A stretch of DNA of 64,000 nt, from contig NZ_JAOAMU010000003.1 in the NCBI RefSeq assembly GCF_025154075.1, positions 209,613 through 273,612 of the forward strand, read 5' to 3'. Both the position numbers and the translations under genes were made by a program. Under the pieces are notes generated by a model. It had not been told where the DNA came from and did not search any database. It saw nothing but the letters and a program-made list of their open reading frames with translations. The DNA comes from Chryseobacterium herbae (GTDB lineage: Bacteria; Bacteroidota; Bacteroidia; Flavobacteriales; Weeksellaceae). Shown here in pieces: positions 8,070 through 16,259 of this stretch; within the stretch, counting starts at the first letter, position 1; every line of letters starts with the position of its first letter.

Positions 8070-8837
8070 CTACAGTATTTTTTCAAAGCTTACGTTGCTT
8101 TCCGCTGTTCCTCCGAACGTATAGCTTGATATTGAGAACGCACTGTTGTCGATGGATATTCTGAAATTTACATTATTATTCACATCCAGAAACAATACCG
8201 TATCTGCAGAAACGGCATAGCTGTCCAGGCTTATAAATGCTGCATTAGCAGACATGTACGCTTTTTGTTCCCCATTCACCAATATGGCAATATTGATTTT
8301 AGTTCCGGTAAATCCTACGTTGATTCCTCTGAATAAAGTGTTGAAATTGATTCTGTAAATTCCTTTCTGGCGCATACGAAAAGTGTCTGCCGAATGCCGG
8401 ATCGATAAATGATCTGCAAACTGAGGATCATTAGCCGGAATAGAAAGCGGCAGGTTGTTGGAGCTGCACAAAATAGAAAGACAGGCTGCTGAAGCAGATT
8501 CTATTCTGGCACGAGTCCATGTGGTTGCCGTATGTTCAGGGATGAAAGCTTGGTTCCACGAAGAGCCATCATAAACTTTGGTGAGCTGGGCTTTTTTATC
8601 ATACATAAGCATTCCTTCCATGGTAGGATCGTCATTATATCCGTCCGTTTGGGATGTATTATATTGAGGCAAAGAAGTATTGTTGTCTGCTGCCGGAAGT
8701 ATTAATACCTTTTTTCCATCCGTATTTTGAAGCTCCAGTTGGGTGTAAGGATTAGAAAGCTTGCTTCCTCCTATGATGATCTGTGCGTTGATAAGAGTAC
8801 AGGTGATTATGCTGAATAATGATAAATATTTTTTCAT
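8070..8837 (-). CDS. Secreted protein with C1q-like jelly-roll domain (third gene of trio)
   Basis: 255 residues with a Sec signal peptide (MKKYLSLFSIITCTLINAQ). The linker SNPYTQLELQNTDGKKVLILP corresponds to the N-P-x-A-x-L-D-I-x segment shared with its two upstream neighbours. An ordinary Tyr/Trp turn segment (YDGSSWNQAF) follows. The C-terminal half is beta-rich (FRMRQKGIYRINFNT, ADTVLFLDVNNNVNFRISID, ending SNVSFEKIL), which resembles C1q/TNF-like jelly rolls. No T9SS sorting domain is visible. It lies 17 bases after the second gene. Function is unknown; a surface or matrix binding role is inferred. Confidence 0.75.
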   Translation of the reverse strand: MKKYLSLFSIITCTLINAQIIIGGSKLSNPYTQLELQNTDGKKVLILPAADNNTSLPQYNTSQTDGYNDDPTMEGMLMYDKKAQLTKVYDGSSWNQAFIPEHTATTWTRARIESASAACLSILCSSNNLPLSIPANDPQFADHLSIRHSADTFRMRQKGIYRINFNTLFRGINVGFTGTKINIAILVNGEQKAYMSANAAFISLDSYAVSADTVLFLDVNNNVNFRISIDNSAFSISSYTFGGTAESNVSFEKIL

Positions 8838-8854
8838 TGTTTCGGAATGAAGGA

Positions 8855-9727
8855 TTATTTTAATTTTTTGATATTGATAAAAGTGTCTTTATGACCTGTA
8901 GAGCTTGAATACACAGATACTACTGCCTCTGTGGAAACCGATGCGGCTAGCCTTATTCTTGCATTAGCCGGTAAAGTAACTGTTGCAGAAACACTGGCAC
9001 TTTTATCACCGGCCTGACCTACATCTATAAAAAGACCACCATACTGAAGGGTTTGGCTAAGGGCTAAAGTATTCCAGGTGCTACCATTATCATAGCTCAC
9101 GTCCAGATTCACCCAATAAGAAACATTATCTCCTAAACCTAAAACACTGGTTCCGCTAAATCCTACAACCCCTGAAACATGATAGAGCCCAGCGGTAGGG
9201 ATTGTAACGTAGTCGGCTCCTGTTGCCAGATTTAAATTGTTAACCAGCAATTGAGAACGGTTAGTAGTAGTAGATAAAGGAATAATTTTTCTGTTATTGG
9301 TTCCGAATAATTGGCCCAGGCTGCAAGTGTTAAGTCCGGGTAAACCAATACATGACCATTGTTCTGAGGTATTTGCTTTTTGGCGGGTTTCAAAAGGATT
9401 ATAGAATGCACCAAGCTGAAGTGCCGGGATCCAGACAGTTCCGTCATATTTGTAGTACTGTTTGTCTTCTTTGTTGTAAATAATAGCGCCTTCCAATGAT
9501 GGCAGATCACCGAAAAAATCCTCCTCAAGGTTGTTGTACAAAGGAAAACTGCTGATATTGTCTGCTTTTGTAAAAATAGTGCCCTTTTTAGAATCCTTTA
9601 TATCCAGTAAAGCATTAGGATGCGGGTTAAAGATTCCCGGAGTATTGGAAATCATTATCTGTGAAGTTGCCCTGATTCCGAATATGATGGTGAAAATCAG
9701 ACTGTAAACGAGTTTTTTAGTTTTCAT
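8855..9727 (-). CDS. Secreted protein with C-terminal beta domain (second gene of trio)
   Basis: 290 residues with an N-terminal signal peptide (MKTKKLVYSLIFTIIFGI...). The signature NPHPNALLDIKDSKKGTIF repeats the pattern of its neighbours. The segment GAIIYNKEDKQYYKYDGTVW is the common module of Chryseobacterium secreted proteins that precedes a beta-sandwich. The C-terminal part (AGLYHVSGVVGFSG, ANARIRLAASVS, ending DTFINIKKLK) reads like a C1q-type jelly roll. It is spaced 18 bases from the first gene of the trio. No enzyme motif is seen. Confidence 0.75.
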   Translation of the reverse strand: MKTKKLVYSLIFTIIFGIRATSQIMISNTPGIFNPHPNALLDIKDSKKGTIFTKADNISSFPLYNNLEEDFFGDLPSLEGAIIYNKEDKQYYKYDGTVWIPALQLGAFYNPFETRQKANTSEQWSCIGLPGLNTCSLGQLFGTNNRKIIPLSTTTNRSQLLVNNLNLATGADYVTIPTAGLYHVSGVVGFSGTSVLGLGDNVSYWVNLDVSYDNGSTWNTLALSQTLQYGGLFIDVGQAGDKSASVSATVTLPANARIRLAASVSTEAVVSVYSSSTGHKDTFINIKKLK

Positions 9728-9745
9728 TTTATCTTTTTATATCGA

Positions 9746-10561
9746 TTATAGAATGACTTTTTCAAAAATAAACTCACCCGTTCCGTATGTGCTTCTATTT
9801 TGGAAAACAGTAGAAGAAGTAATAATCGGAGACAAACCAGATTCCATATAACCCTGGAGTCGGAATTTATCGCCGGCGCTTGCCTGTAATACGATGGAAC
9901 CATTAAACACCGGATTATAGTCTAATCCGTCATTGGTATCCGTAAATTCTTTATAATCGATAGTGGTGAAATTATTGGGTGCTGCAGAATTTGCTTTCTG
10001 AAGTCGAAGCTGGATCAAATCTGTATTGAGCCCCTGAAAAACTGCGTAAGAGCGATAGGTGATTCTGTAGGTACCGGCTTCATTGACTGTAACGATATTC
10101 GATGCGATGGATAATTTAATTAAATTCCCTATGAAATCTGATGGACCTGTGCCGGTGAGTGGAATGATTCCATCTGCTGAACATCCGTAAGGAGGAAGAA
10201 TACCTGATGAGCAGGATAAATTCAGGTCAGAAGGTCTTGAAAAATGAGCCAGATACTGAGGTTGGAGCTCTGCGGTGTATTGATAAACACTTCGCCAGTT
10301 TGTCCCGTCATGTTCATAGATGGAGCCATTGCCTTTATTGTAGATAATGGCTCCTTTAAAAGCTTCATCTCCGTCGGGGTCTGCTGCATTTCCTATCTGT
10401 GTAACTGTTGGAAGCATGACCGCTTTGGCGGGAGTGGTTGATTTTACATCGAGTATTGCATTGGGATGAGGCTGCTGATCGGCCGGATTGTTGGAAATGC
10501 CTACTTGGGCATAAGTACTCAACCCTGATGAAAAGAGAAGAACATAATACATTTTTTTCAT
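9746..10561 (-). CDS. Secreted protein with C-terminal beta domain (first gene of trio)
   Basis: 271 residues with a signal peptide (MKKMYYVLLFSSGLSTYAQ). The mature start VGISNNPADQQPHPNAILD leads into DVKSTTPAKAVMLPTV, then GAIIYNKGNGSIYEHDGTNW. The C-terminal half (AGTYRITYRSYAVFQG, ASAGDKFRLQGYMESG, ending GEFIFEKVIL) is again jelly-roll-like. The three paralogues share architecture but little sequence outside these motifs, which suggests an old tandem duplication with divergence of the binding domain. Function is unknown. Confidence 0.77.
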   Translation of the reverse strand: MKKMYYVLLFSSGLSTYAQVGISNNPADQQPHPNAILDVKSTTPAKAVMLPTVTQIGNAADPDGDEAFKGAIIYNKGNGSIYEHDGTNWRSVYQYTAELQPQYLAHFSRPSDLNLSCSSGILPPYGCSADGIIPLTGTGPSDFIGNLIKLSIASNIVTVNEAGTYRITYRSYAVFQGLNTDLIQLRLQKANSAAPNNFTTIDYKEFTDTNDGLDYNPVFNGSIVLQASAGDKFRLQGYMESGLSPIITSSTVFQNRSTYGTGEFIFEKVIL

Positions 10562-10654
10562 ATTTGTTTTTTATTGTGAACAGGAAATAAGCTGCCTGAA
10601 GCTATGGTGTACAGCTCCTAATCGGAAATATTGATAATTGTGAAAAAAAAATAA

Positions 10655-11053
10655 CTAAAGGCCAGGTGGCGGGCGTGAAAAATAAGAAACGGAAAATCTA
10701 TTTTCAGAAAGTTGTCTCTGGGTAGAAAGAACTTCGATCTTTTTCGCAAAGTAACACAGCAAAATGACTCTTTTTGAAAAATCTGAAAATATACTTTTCT
10801 TTAAGACTGTTTGAAGTCCGGATTTCGGAAATACGGCTTTCAGACAGCGAGTTGTAGAGGTGTGATTAAAACTGGAGTATATATTTTTACCGTTTTCAGG
10901 TTTATGATTAAATAGGAGGAAATGTTGACTGGTCGTATTCGGTGAATAAGACTTACAATCAGGAGTACTGAAAAAAAGTAAAGCAAAAACAATTGTTGGG
11001 AGACTTTTAAAAAGCTCCCACAATTGTACTGTATATGAAATTGTGCTTTCCAT
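10655..11053 (-). CDS. Doubtful small hypothetical protein
   Basis: An open frame of 132 residues upstream of the secreted trio on the same strand. It has a hydrophobic segment near the N-terminus (LPTIVFALLFFS) followed by a serine- and lysine-rich tail that I do not recognise. In favour of it, a TAnnTTTG promoter element lies about 120 bases upstream and codon use looks ordinary. Against it, there is no family resemblance and a 93-base gap to the trio. It may be a leader region rather than a gene. Confidence 0.3.
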   Translation of the reverse strand: MESTISYTVQLWELFKSLPTIVFALLFFSTPDCKSYSPNTTSQHFLLFNHKPENGKNIYSSFNHTSTTRCLKAVFPKSGLQTVLKKSIFSDFSKRVILLCYFAKKIEVLSTQRQLSENRFSVSYFSRPPPGL

Positions 11054-11175
11054 TATTTTTTATTGCCAGGATTCTATACTTTCTTATTCAAAAAAGGAGT
11101 TTATTGAAAGTGAAAGACCTTATATCTTACTTTGAAATGTGGCTTCGGATAAAATAATAAGATCTTTTCGGTAGT

Positions 11176-11183
11176 CAAATATA
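11176..11183 (-). promoter_or_regulatory. -7 element, leftward promoter before 132-codon frame and trio
   Basis: Reads TATATTTG on the minus strand, an exact TAnnTTTG. It lies about 120 bases upstream of the doubtful frame ending at 10655 and about 600 bases before the trio. No clear TTTG at -33. Confidence 0.5.
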
Positions 11184-11603
11184 AATAGTAAAACTCTATA
11201 AAAATTTCATCTATCTTAAAATCCATCATATAGTTTTTGATTTTAAAAATCCTTTAAAATATGCTGTTTCAGGCATTTTATCAAGTGGTGGAAATAGGAT
11301 GTGATCATAATATGGTAATGATTTGTGAAAATCCTGATAAGGTGAAATTTAAAGTTCTACTAATTTTGTAGGGTATACATCTGGCTGGATAAAAAAGTCT
11401 CTGGAATTCTATTGAAAGAAAACCTGATTTTTTTTGATTTAATGAATATTGTTTGGCTAATGATGGTATAAAAATAACCCTTTTGAAGACCTTACGATGA
11501 TCCCGGTAAGGCTTAGATTAGGTTGAATTTTAATCATTTTAAAAAAATCTCTGAAAATTGCTTGTCACTGGGATAGTACATTTTTCGGATCATAAAACTT
11601 GAC
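11184..11603. other. Intergenic, A/T-rich, before Crp-like regulator
   Basis: Apart from the promoter element at its left edge I see no gene, RNA or repeat. It must hold the rightward promoter for the Crp-like gene, but no exact TAnnTTTG stands out near that start. Confidence 0.5.
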
Positions 11604-12173
11604 ATGAAATTACGATTGTACCTTCAGAATGAAATAGGCCTGATGCCAGAGGCCGTCACAGCACTGGATAATTTATTCGCCTATAAAGAGCTGCCTAAAA
11701 ACCATATGTTATGTTCCAATGGAAGCCGTTCAAAAGATGTTTTCTTTATAGAAGAGGGATTGGCCCGTTCTTTTTATCACAAGGACGGTAAAGATATTAC
11801 CGACTTTTTTTATAAGGAAAAGGTGTTTTTTCTGTCGGTGGAAAATATATTTCTTAATAAGGAAGATCATTGTGATTGTGAACTGTTGGAAAGAAGTAAA
11901 ATAAGAATGGCAAATTACAGCTTACTGGAACCATTTCTGGATAATGTTCCAAAACTGAATTATTTCATGCGTAACAATATGGCTTATCATATTAAACTAT
12001 TGAATGACCGTTTGTATGATATTCAGTTTCAGTCTGCTGAATACAGGTATCAGAAACTGATGAGGGATTCTCCAGACCTTATTTTGAGGGCTTCTCTGGG
12101 ACATATAGCATCTTATCTGGGAATTACTCAGCAGACTCTTAGTGTGATAAGGGCGGGCAAAAAACTAAAATAA
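11604..12173 (+). CDS. Crp/Fnr family transcriptional regulator
   Basis: 189 residues. A cyclic-nucleotide-binding-type beta roll covers about 1-110 (hallmarks FFIEEGLARSFY, DFFYKEKVFFLS). A connecting helix and a C-terminal helix-turn-helix, LGHIASYLGITQQTLSVIRA, follow. The canonical phosphate-binding cassette residues that bind cAMP are not evident, as in many Bacteroidetes Crp-like proteins, so the effector is unknown. The protein ends soon after the recognition helix. It converges on the M15 peptidase gene with only 31 bases between. Confidence 0.85.
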   Translation: MKLRLYLQNEIGLMPEAVTALDNLFAYKELPKNHMLCSNGSRSKDVFFIEEGLARSFYHKDGKDITDFFYKEKVFFLSVENIFLNKEDHCDCELLERSKIRMANYSLLEPFLDNVPKLNYFMRNNMAYHIKLLNDRLYDIQFQSAEYRYQKLMRDSPDLILRASLGHIASYLGITQQTLSVIRAGKKLK

Positions 12174-12204
12174 TTTTTCGTTAATATGATTTTAAAGTAC
12201 TGTT

Positions 12205-12954
12205 TTATAGTATGATAGGAGTCCTGTATTCGTTCGTGAATTTTTCCTGAACGAGATCTTCGGTTTCAGATAAAATGTCGTCCAGATTATGAGTTGTGTA
12301 AATTAATCCCAATTCACCGAGCGCTTTTTTGGTATTCTTTCCAATCTGGCCATCGAGGTTGCCGATTTCTTTCCCAAGTCTGATAAGATTAGCCTGTATC
12401 ATCGCCTGTTTTTGATTGTCTCCAAAGAAATCCACATGTACTCCAATAGAAAGAATAGCACTTGCTGCCGCTGCTTTGTATGGTTTGAAATTTTTGCCTT
12501 TTTTTGCGTTGTAATAATCATAGACGACCTGATGGCTTCCTCTGCATTCAAAATGCCACGCTTCGGAGATGCTTTTTTTAGGTTCATCGATGATGGGTAC
12601 AACACCATGTTTTTTGGCGATTTTCCAGAAATCAGATAATGAAACTTTAATGGAGCTTAAATCCAGATCAAAAGCCCTTCCCGCTTCATGGAAGCTTCCG
12701 CCCGGAGCAGGACTGAAAGCGCTCTTTTTTCCGGATATGTAATCGTTGTGGGATTGTGCCTGCATTTCATAACTTCTGAACAGGTCGCTGAGGATCAGTT
12801 TTCCGCCTTTTGCTTTAAGTTCGATAGAAATGTTGATTAATGCAGTATAGGTATCAGCTGTACACTTGGCCATTCTCATCGGTAAAGGAAGAAGATCTCC
12901 AAGTTTATTTTTATAGATCGAGATAATCTCAATCGGGAATAAGGGTGATTTCAT
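12205..12954 (-). CDS. M15 family D,D-carboxypeptidase/endolysin-like protein with peptidoglycan-binding-like C-terminus
   Basis: 249 residues. The zinc ligands of the VanY/M15 family are present: GGSFHEAGRAFDLD supplies His89 and Asp96, and SEAWHFECRG supplies His134, with the catalytic acid just before it (Glu131). The motif SDLFRSYEMQ carries the substrate arginine. The C-terminal part (about 165-225) has GNLDGQIGKNTKKALGELG, the G-x-x-DG-x-x-G-x-x-T-x-x-AL pattern of peptidoglycan-binding domain 1. The family cuts D,D or L,D bonds in peptide stems. The protein lacks a signal peptide or lipobox, which is odd for a wall enzyme and more like a phage endolysin. No phage genes are nearby. Confidence 0.85.
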   Translation of the reverse strand: MKSPLFPIEIISIYKNKLGDLLPLPMRMAKCTADTYTALINISIELKAKGGKLILSDLFRSYEMQAQSHNDYISGKKSAFSPAPGGSFHEAGRAFDLDLSSIKVSLSDFWKIAKKHGVVPIIDEPKKSISEAWHFECRGSHQVVYDYYNAKKGKNFKPYKAAAASAILSIGVHVDFFGDNQKQAMIQANLIRLGKEIGNLDGQIGKNTKKALGELGLIYTTHNLDDILSETEDLVQEKFTNEYRTPIIL

Positions 12955-12976
12955 GATGGTGTATTTTTTAGATGAT

Positions 12977-12984
12977 CAAATTTA
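12977..12984 (-). promoter_or_regulatory. -7 element before M15 peptidase
   Basis: Minus strand TAAATTTG fits TAnnTTTG and lies 22 bases before the start codon, leaving a leader of about 15 bases. Confidence 0.55.
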
Positions 12985-13084
12985 CCATGCTTATTTCTAA
13001 TATGAAATACTTCTTTTGTGTGATTTTGTAGTTTTTTTTAATGTATTATGGGGGAAATATTTATTGTACTTAATGGTATAAATG

Positions 13085-13119
13085 AAAAAGGTTGCTTTCC
13101 AATGAAAACAACCTTTTTT
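13085..13119. terminator. Terminator downstream of metalloprotease
   Basis: AAAAAGGTTG pairs with CAACCTTTTTT around a 14-base loop that can extend the stem. A and T runs on both sides make it active in both directions; it follows the leftward protease gene. Confidence 0.8.
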
Positions 13120-13146
13120 ATCAAATTTGTAGATTCTTAAATAAGC

Positions 13147-15381
13147 TTATTCTTTTACCCATTTAATGGTTTTATCCATAGTTTTGGTTTTAATTTTAAC
13201 CAGATAATCTCCAGTAATTAACTGGCTTAAGTTGAAGGTTCCAACTTTACCTGCGTCTAATTTATTATTCAGCTTACTGAATACTAATTTCCCACTTGTA
13301 TCATACACGATGATATCGTAGTTCTCATTTGAATTGGTAAATTTAATATTCAGAAGTTCTTTACTAGGATTAGGATAAACCACGAAAACGTCTTTATCTC
13401 CGGCTACTTCACTCACAGCCAATACCCGGTTGATTGTGAAATTAATAGGGTTAATATTGTAAAAGACATTACCTTGTCCTGCAACCATAATTCTGGCTTG
13501 TGTAGTAGCTATATTAGGAATTGTAATAGTCTCTGAGCCGTCATTTGGCGTAGATGCCAGGATAGTGGTAGGATAAGTAAGGCCTCCGTCTGTAGAAAGG
13601 AAAATGCTTACATTGGCGCAATTCACGGGAGCTGCAGTTGTATTGGCTACATTCCATGTAAGAGTCTGAGTAGAATTACCTGCCCAGTTTACGGCTGTAG
13701 TGGGCGCTGTAACTGTAAATGGTCCGGAATTTCCGTCAACTGTAACGATTGCATCATCATTGGCAACCCCTGCGCAGCCTGCGTTATTATCTCTTACTGT
13801 TAATCTGAACTCCATAGTTCTGCCATATGAAGGTAAGATCTCTCCTCTGGTTGTCGTGTTGTTAATGACATCTGAAAGTTTTGGGAAATATCTGTAGGGA
13901 GCAGTTACCGGGACAAATGATCTGAATATAGCAGCATTTCCTGATGGAGCATTCCAGTTACTTGCTAGTCCTACATCGTTTTGTTCCCAGGAATAGGTAA
14001 GTGGATTATTTTCAGCATCGGTTGCAGAGCCTGTTAATTTAAATGGAGTCCCTTTAGGGATGGTATAGTTATTTCCTGCATTAACAACCGGGGCTGTATT
14101 GGCAACTGGAGTTGTCACCTGGCAGGTAGTTGACTGAACTGTTGTTGTGATCGACTGGAATGAGCGGGTGTGGAAGGTAGGAATACTGTTTGGAGCCAGA
14201 TTATTGGTGGAGCCACAGATACCGGCATAAGCCATAATAGTGATTCCGCTTCCGGGTTCTACAGCTGTGGCTGCATTACGATTGCCTCCTCCACAACTTC
14301 CCGTTGTTGAATTGAATGTATGAGGACCTCCAAACTGATGTCCCACTTCGTGAGCAACATAATCTATATCATAAGGATCTCCAACAGGGTTAGGTGAACC
14401 GGTAATTCCGCTTCCTTTGTCGCCGTTACTGCAGATAACTCCCAATCCGGCTAATCCACCACCTCCGGTACTGAAAGTATGGCCTATATCGTAATTCTCG
14501 CTTCCTATCAATGCGTCAATCTGAGCTTGACTTTCATCAATTAATGTATACGCATCATCATTACCATTAAAAGGATCGGTAGCAGGATTTGTAAAGATCA
14601 CATTGGTTTCAGTTGGAACTAATATCAATCTTACAGCTACTTCCTGTTCGTATACCCCGTTTACTCTGTTTACAGAAGTCACAATGGCCGACAGCGTTTG
14701 TGCAACAGTAGGTGAAGCTAATCCCGTTGCAGCTTGTGCATATTCTCCGGTACAGGCTACTGCAAATCTGAAAACTCTAATTTGAGTTCCTACGCTTGGA
14801 GTTACTGTTTTTTGTGCATTTTTTTTTTCTGATTGGCTGTCTTCGTCTTTTGTTCCACAAATCCTTGGGGTTTTGTCAATCAAATCGCTTTTCTTGTAAA
14901 TAATATAATTATTAACATTATTTTTTGCATAAGGATCAATATAAGTATCACCCGTTATGACAGACTTTATTTGGGCATGAAACCCTAATTCTGTAAAATC
15001 CAACTTAATAGTAGCGTATTGATCATCTACTCCTTGTCCCGTGAAGGTAACCAATTGAGGGAACTTCTGAGCCAATTCAGGAGCCATTACTGAAGATTTC
15101 CAGATTCTAAATTTTGCTTTAGTTCCGTCAGGCATCGGGAGCAGGATGATAGGTGCTTTGTCTTTAAGATCAGTATCTTTCAGTTCAGGCACTGAATTAA
15201 AGTAGCTTTTCATTCCAGCTACATCTAATGCATAAGTCTGGGACTTTTCGGGTTGTACCGTTCTGTTTTTCGGATCAGCTTTAATAGATCTCTCATTGAT
15301 TGGGGTAAAAAAATCCTGTGCTTTTCCAAAGGATATGGATAGGATAAATATCCCCAAATAAGATAATTGTTTAATTCTCAT
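13147..15381 (-). CDS. Secreted reprolysin-type zinc metalloprotease with T9SS sorting domain
   Basis: 744 residues. A signal peptide (ending SFGKAQ) and propeptide-like region to about 190 are followed by a metzincin catalytic domain with the zinc motif HEVGHQFGGPH at about 343 (HExxHxxGxxH) and the Met-turn ITIMAYAG. Two beta-sandwich regions follow, with repeats like FTVTAPTTAVNWAGNSTQTL. The last 80 residues are a type A T9SS sorting domain (VFVVYPNPSKELLNIKF to GDYLVKIKTKTMDKTIKWVKE). It would be exported by Sec, crossed through the outer membrane by T9SS and anchored or released after cleavage. A broad extracellular protease role is inferred from the family. Confidence 0.93.
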   Translation of the reverse strand: MRIKQLSYLGIFILSISFGKAQDFFTPINERSIKADPKNRTVQPEKSQTYALDVAGMKSYFNSVPELKDTDLKDKAPIILLPMPDGTKAKFRIWKSSVMAPELAQKFPQLVTFTGQGVDDQYATIKLDFTELGFHAQIKSVITGDTYIDPYAKNNVNNYIIYKKSDLIDKTPRICGTKDEDSQSEKKNAQKTVTPSVGTQIRVFRFAVACTGEYAQAATGLASPTVAQTLSAIVTSVNRVNGVYEQEVAVRLILVPTETNVIFTNPATDPFNGNDDAYTLIDESQAQIDALIGSENYDIGHTFSTGGGGLAGLGVICSNGDKGSGITGSPNPVGDPYDIDYVAHEVGHQFGGPHTFNSTTGSCGGGNRNAATAVEPGSGITIMAYAGICGSTNNLAPNSIPTFHTRSFQSITTTVQSTTCQVTTPVANTAPVVNAGNNYTIPKGTPFKLTGSATDAENNPLTYSWEQNDVGLASNWNAPSGNAAIFRSFVPVTAPYRYFPKLSDVINNTTTRGEILPSYGRTMEFRLTVRDNNAGCAGVANDDAIVTVDGNSGPFTVTAPTTAVNWAGNSTQTLTWNVANTTAAPVNCANVSIFLSTDGGLTYPTTILASTPNDGSETITIPNIATTQARIMVAGQGNVFYNINPINFTINRVLAVSEVAGDKDVFVVYPNPSKELLNIKFTNSNENYDIIVYDTSGKLVFSKLNNKLDAGKVGTFNLSQLITGDYLVKIKTKTMDKTIKWVKE

Positions 15382-15686
15382 ATTTTATAATATTTAGTTT
15401 CGATGTTATTAAAAAGTAGAAGGTTTTTAATTTAAGACACAATGACCCTTAAAATTAATTAAATCTAGGCAATAAACATAATAAAAAGATAATAATGGAT
15501 TTTTTTTAGCAGAAACTACCAGTATTGATTAATAATGAAGCTCTTGATGATTGCATGATACTGTGGATAAACATTGCTTGGGACTGTTAATTAATCAGAG
15601 TTCAGGATACGGAGGATTTTTGAGATTTACCTTCTGAAGAATATATTCAACACCGGATCAGTGCTGAATGGAGAGATGTTAAATAA
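15382..15686. other. Intergenic, nothing recognised
   Basis: A/T-rich gap between the metalloprotease and tmRNA. No coding frame, RNA gene or repeat is recognised apart from the tmRNA terminator at its right edge. Confidence 0.55.
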
Positions 15687-15719
15687 AAATCCCTGTAAAT
15701 GTTTTATTTACAGGGATTT
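15687..15719 (-). terminator. Terminator of tmRNA
   Basis: AAATCCCTGTAAAT and ATTTACAGGGATTT form a perfect 14-bp stem just beyond the tmRNA 3' end, followed on the minus strand by a T-rich tract. Confidence 0.9.
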
Positions 15720-15722
15720 AAG

Positions 15723-16118
15723 TGGAGTTGGAGGGATTCGAACCCTCGTCCAAACAAGCAATACATAAGATTTCTACATGCTTATTCTACCATTGGTTTT
15801 CGACTGAAGGCAGAGGGCAGACACCCAACTTCCAGCTTATCTTCTAAAGTTTTCGAGTTTCAGCCGAAGCATCTGAAACCTTATTTCTACATTCCTATAT
15901 CTCAGGATCAAACGCCGTAGAACGGAGCATTTGTGAGATATCTTGCTTCCTTACTATCTTCAGGAAAGCGCTTGAATCTTACTTTATTCGGATTAAGCTG
16001 CAAGAGCGAACTCTTCGTTGCCAGTTAAAGTTGTGTAGCAAGGGATTTAAGAGATCGCGCTACGGTTCTCTGCATGCTTACTTACCCATTGATCTTGCTG
16101 TCGAAACCAGTCAACCCC
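15723..16118 (-). ncRNA. ssrA: tmRNA (transfer-messenger RNA)
   Basis: tmRNA rescues stalled ribosomes and tags the nascent chain for proteolysis. The 5' end GGGGTTGACTGGTTTCGACA pairs with the 3' end CAACTCC; the stem contains the G3-U pair that AlaRS recognises. The T-arm GGGTTCGAATCCC lies before the 3' end. The discriminator A is followed by CTT, so CCA is not encoded. The tag frame at 16021-15992 (minus strand) reads GGC AAC GAA GAG TTC GCT CTT GCA GCT TAA, giving GNEEFALAA, a Bacteroidetes-type tag of 9 residues. The length of 396 bases is normal for one-piece tmRNA. Confidence 0.96.
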
Positions 16119-16134
16119 ATGAATAAAGTGAATG

Positions 16135-16142
16135 CAAAGATA
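16135..16142 (-). promoter_or_regulatory. -7 element of tmRNA promoter
   Basis: Minus strand TATCTTTG matches TAnnTTTG, 17 bases before the mature tmRNA 5' end. The -33 region does not show TTTG. Confidence 0.6.
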
Positions 16143-16216
16143 GAGATTTTTGTTTACATACGCTTAATGTCATGCATTGCTTTTGAAATAAACTCAGTTT
16201 TTAAAGGAATTATACA

Positions 16217-16250
16217 TAAAACCAGCCGGCAATAAGTACTGCCGGCTGGT
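16217..16250 (-). terminator. Terminator of the 1277-residue surface protein gene
   Basis: ACCAGCCGGCA and TGCCGGCTGGT form a perfect 11-bp G/C-rich stem with an 8-base loop, followed on the minus strand by TTTTATG. It lies 10 bases past the stop codon. Confidence 0.88.
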
Positions 16251-16259
16251 GAAGATTGA

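Noticed and set aside
12205..12954. Prophage remnant
   Set aside because: Only an endolysin-like gene is present; no other phage gene or attachment site is visible nearby.
15699..15920. 73-codon frame on the plus strand with WSWRDSNPRPNKQY
   Set aside because: It is antisense to tmRNA; such frames over tmRNA and tRNA 3' ends are a well-known false call.
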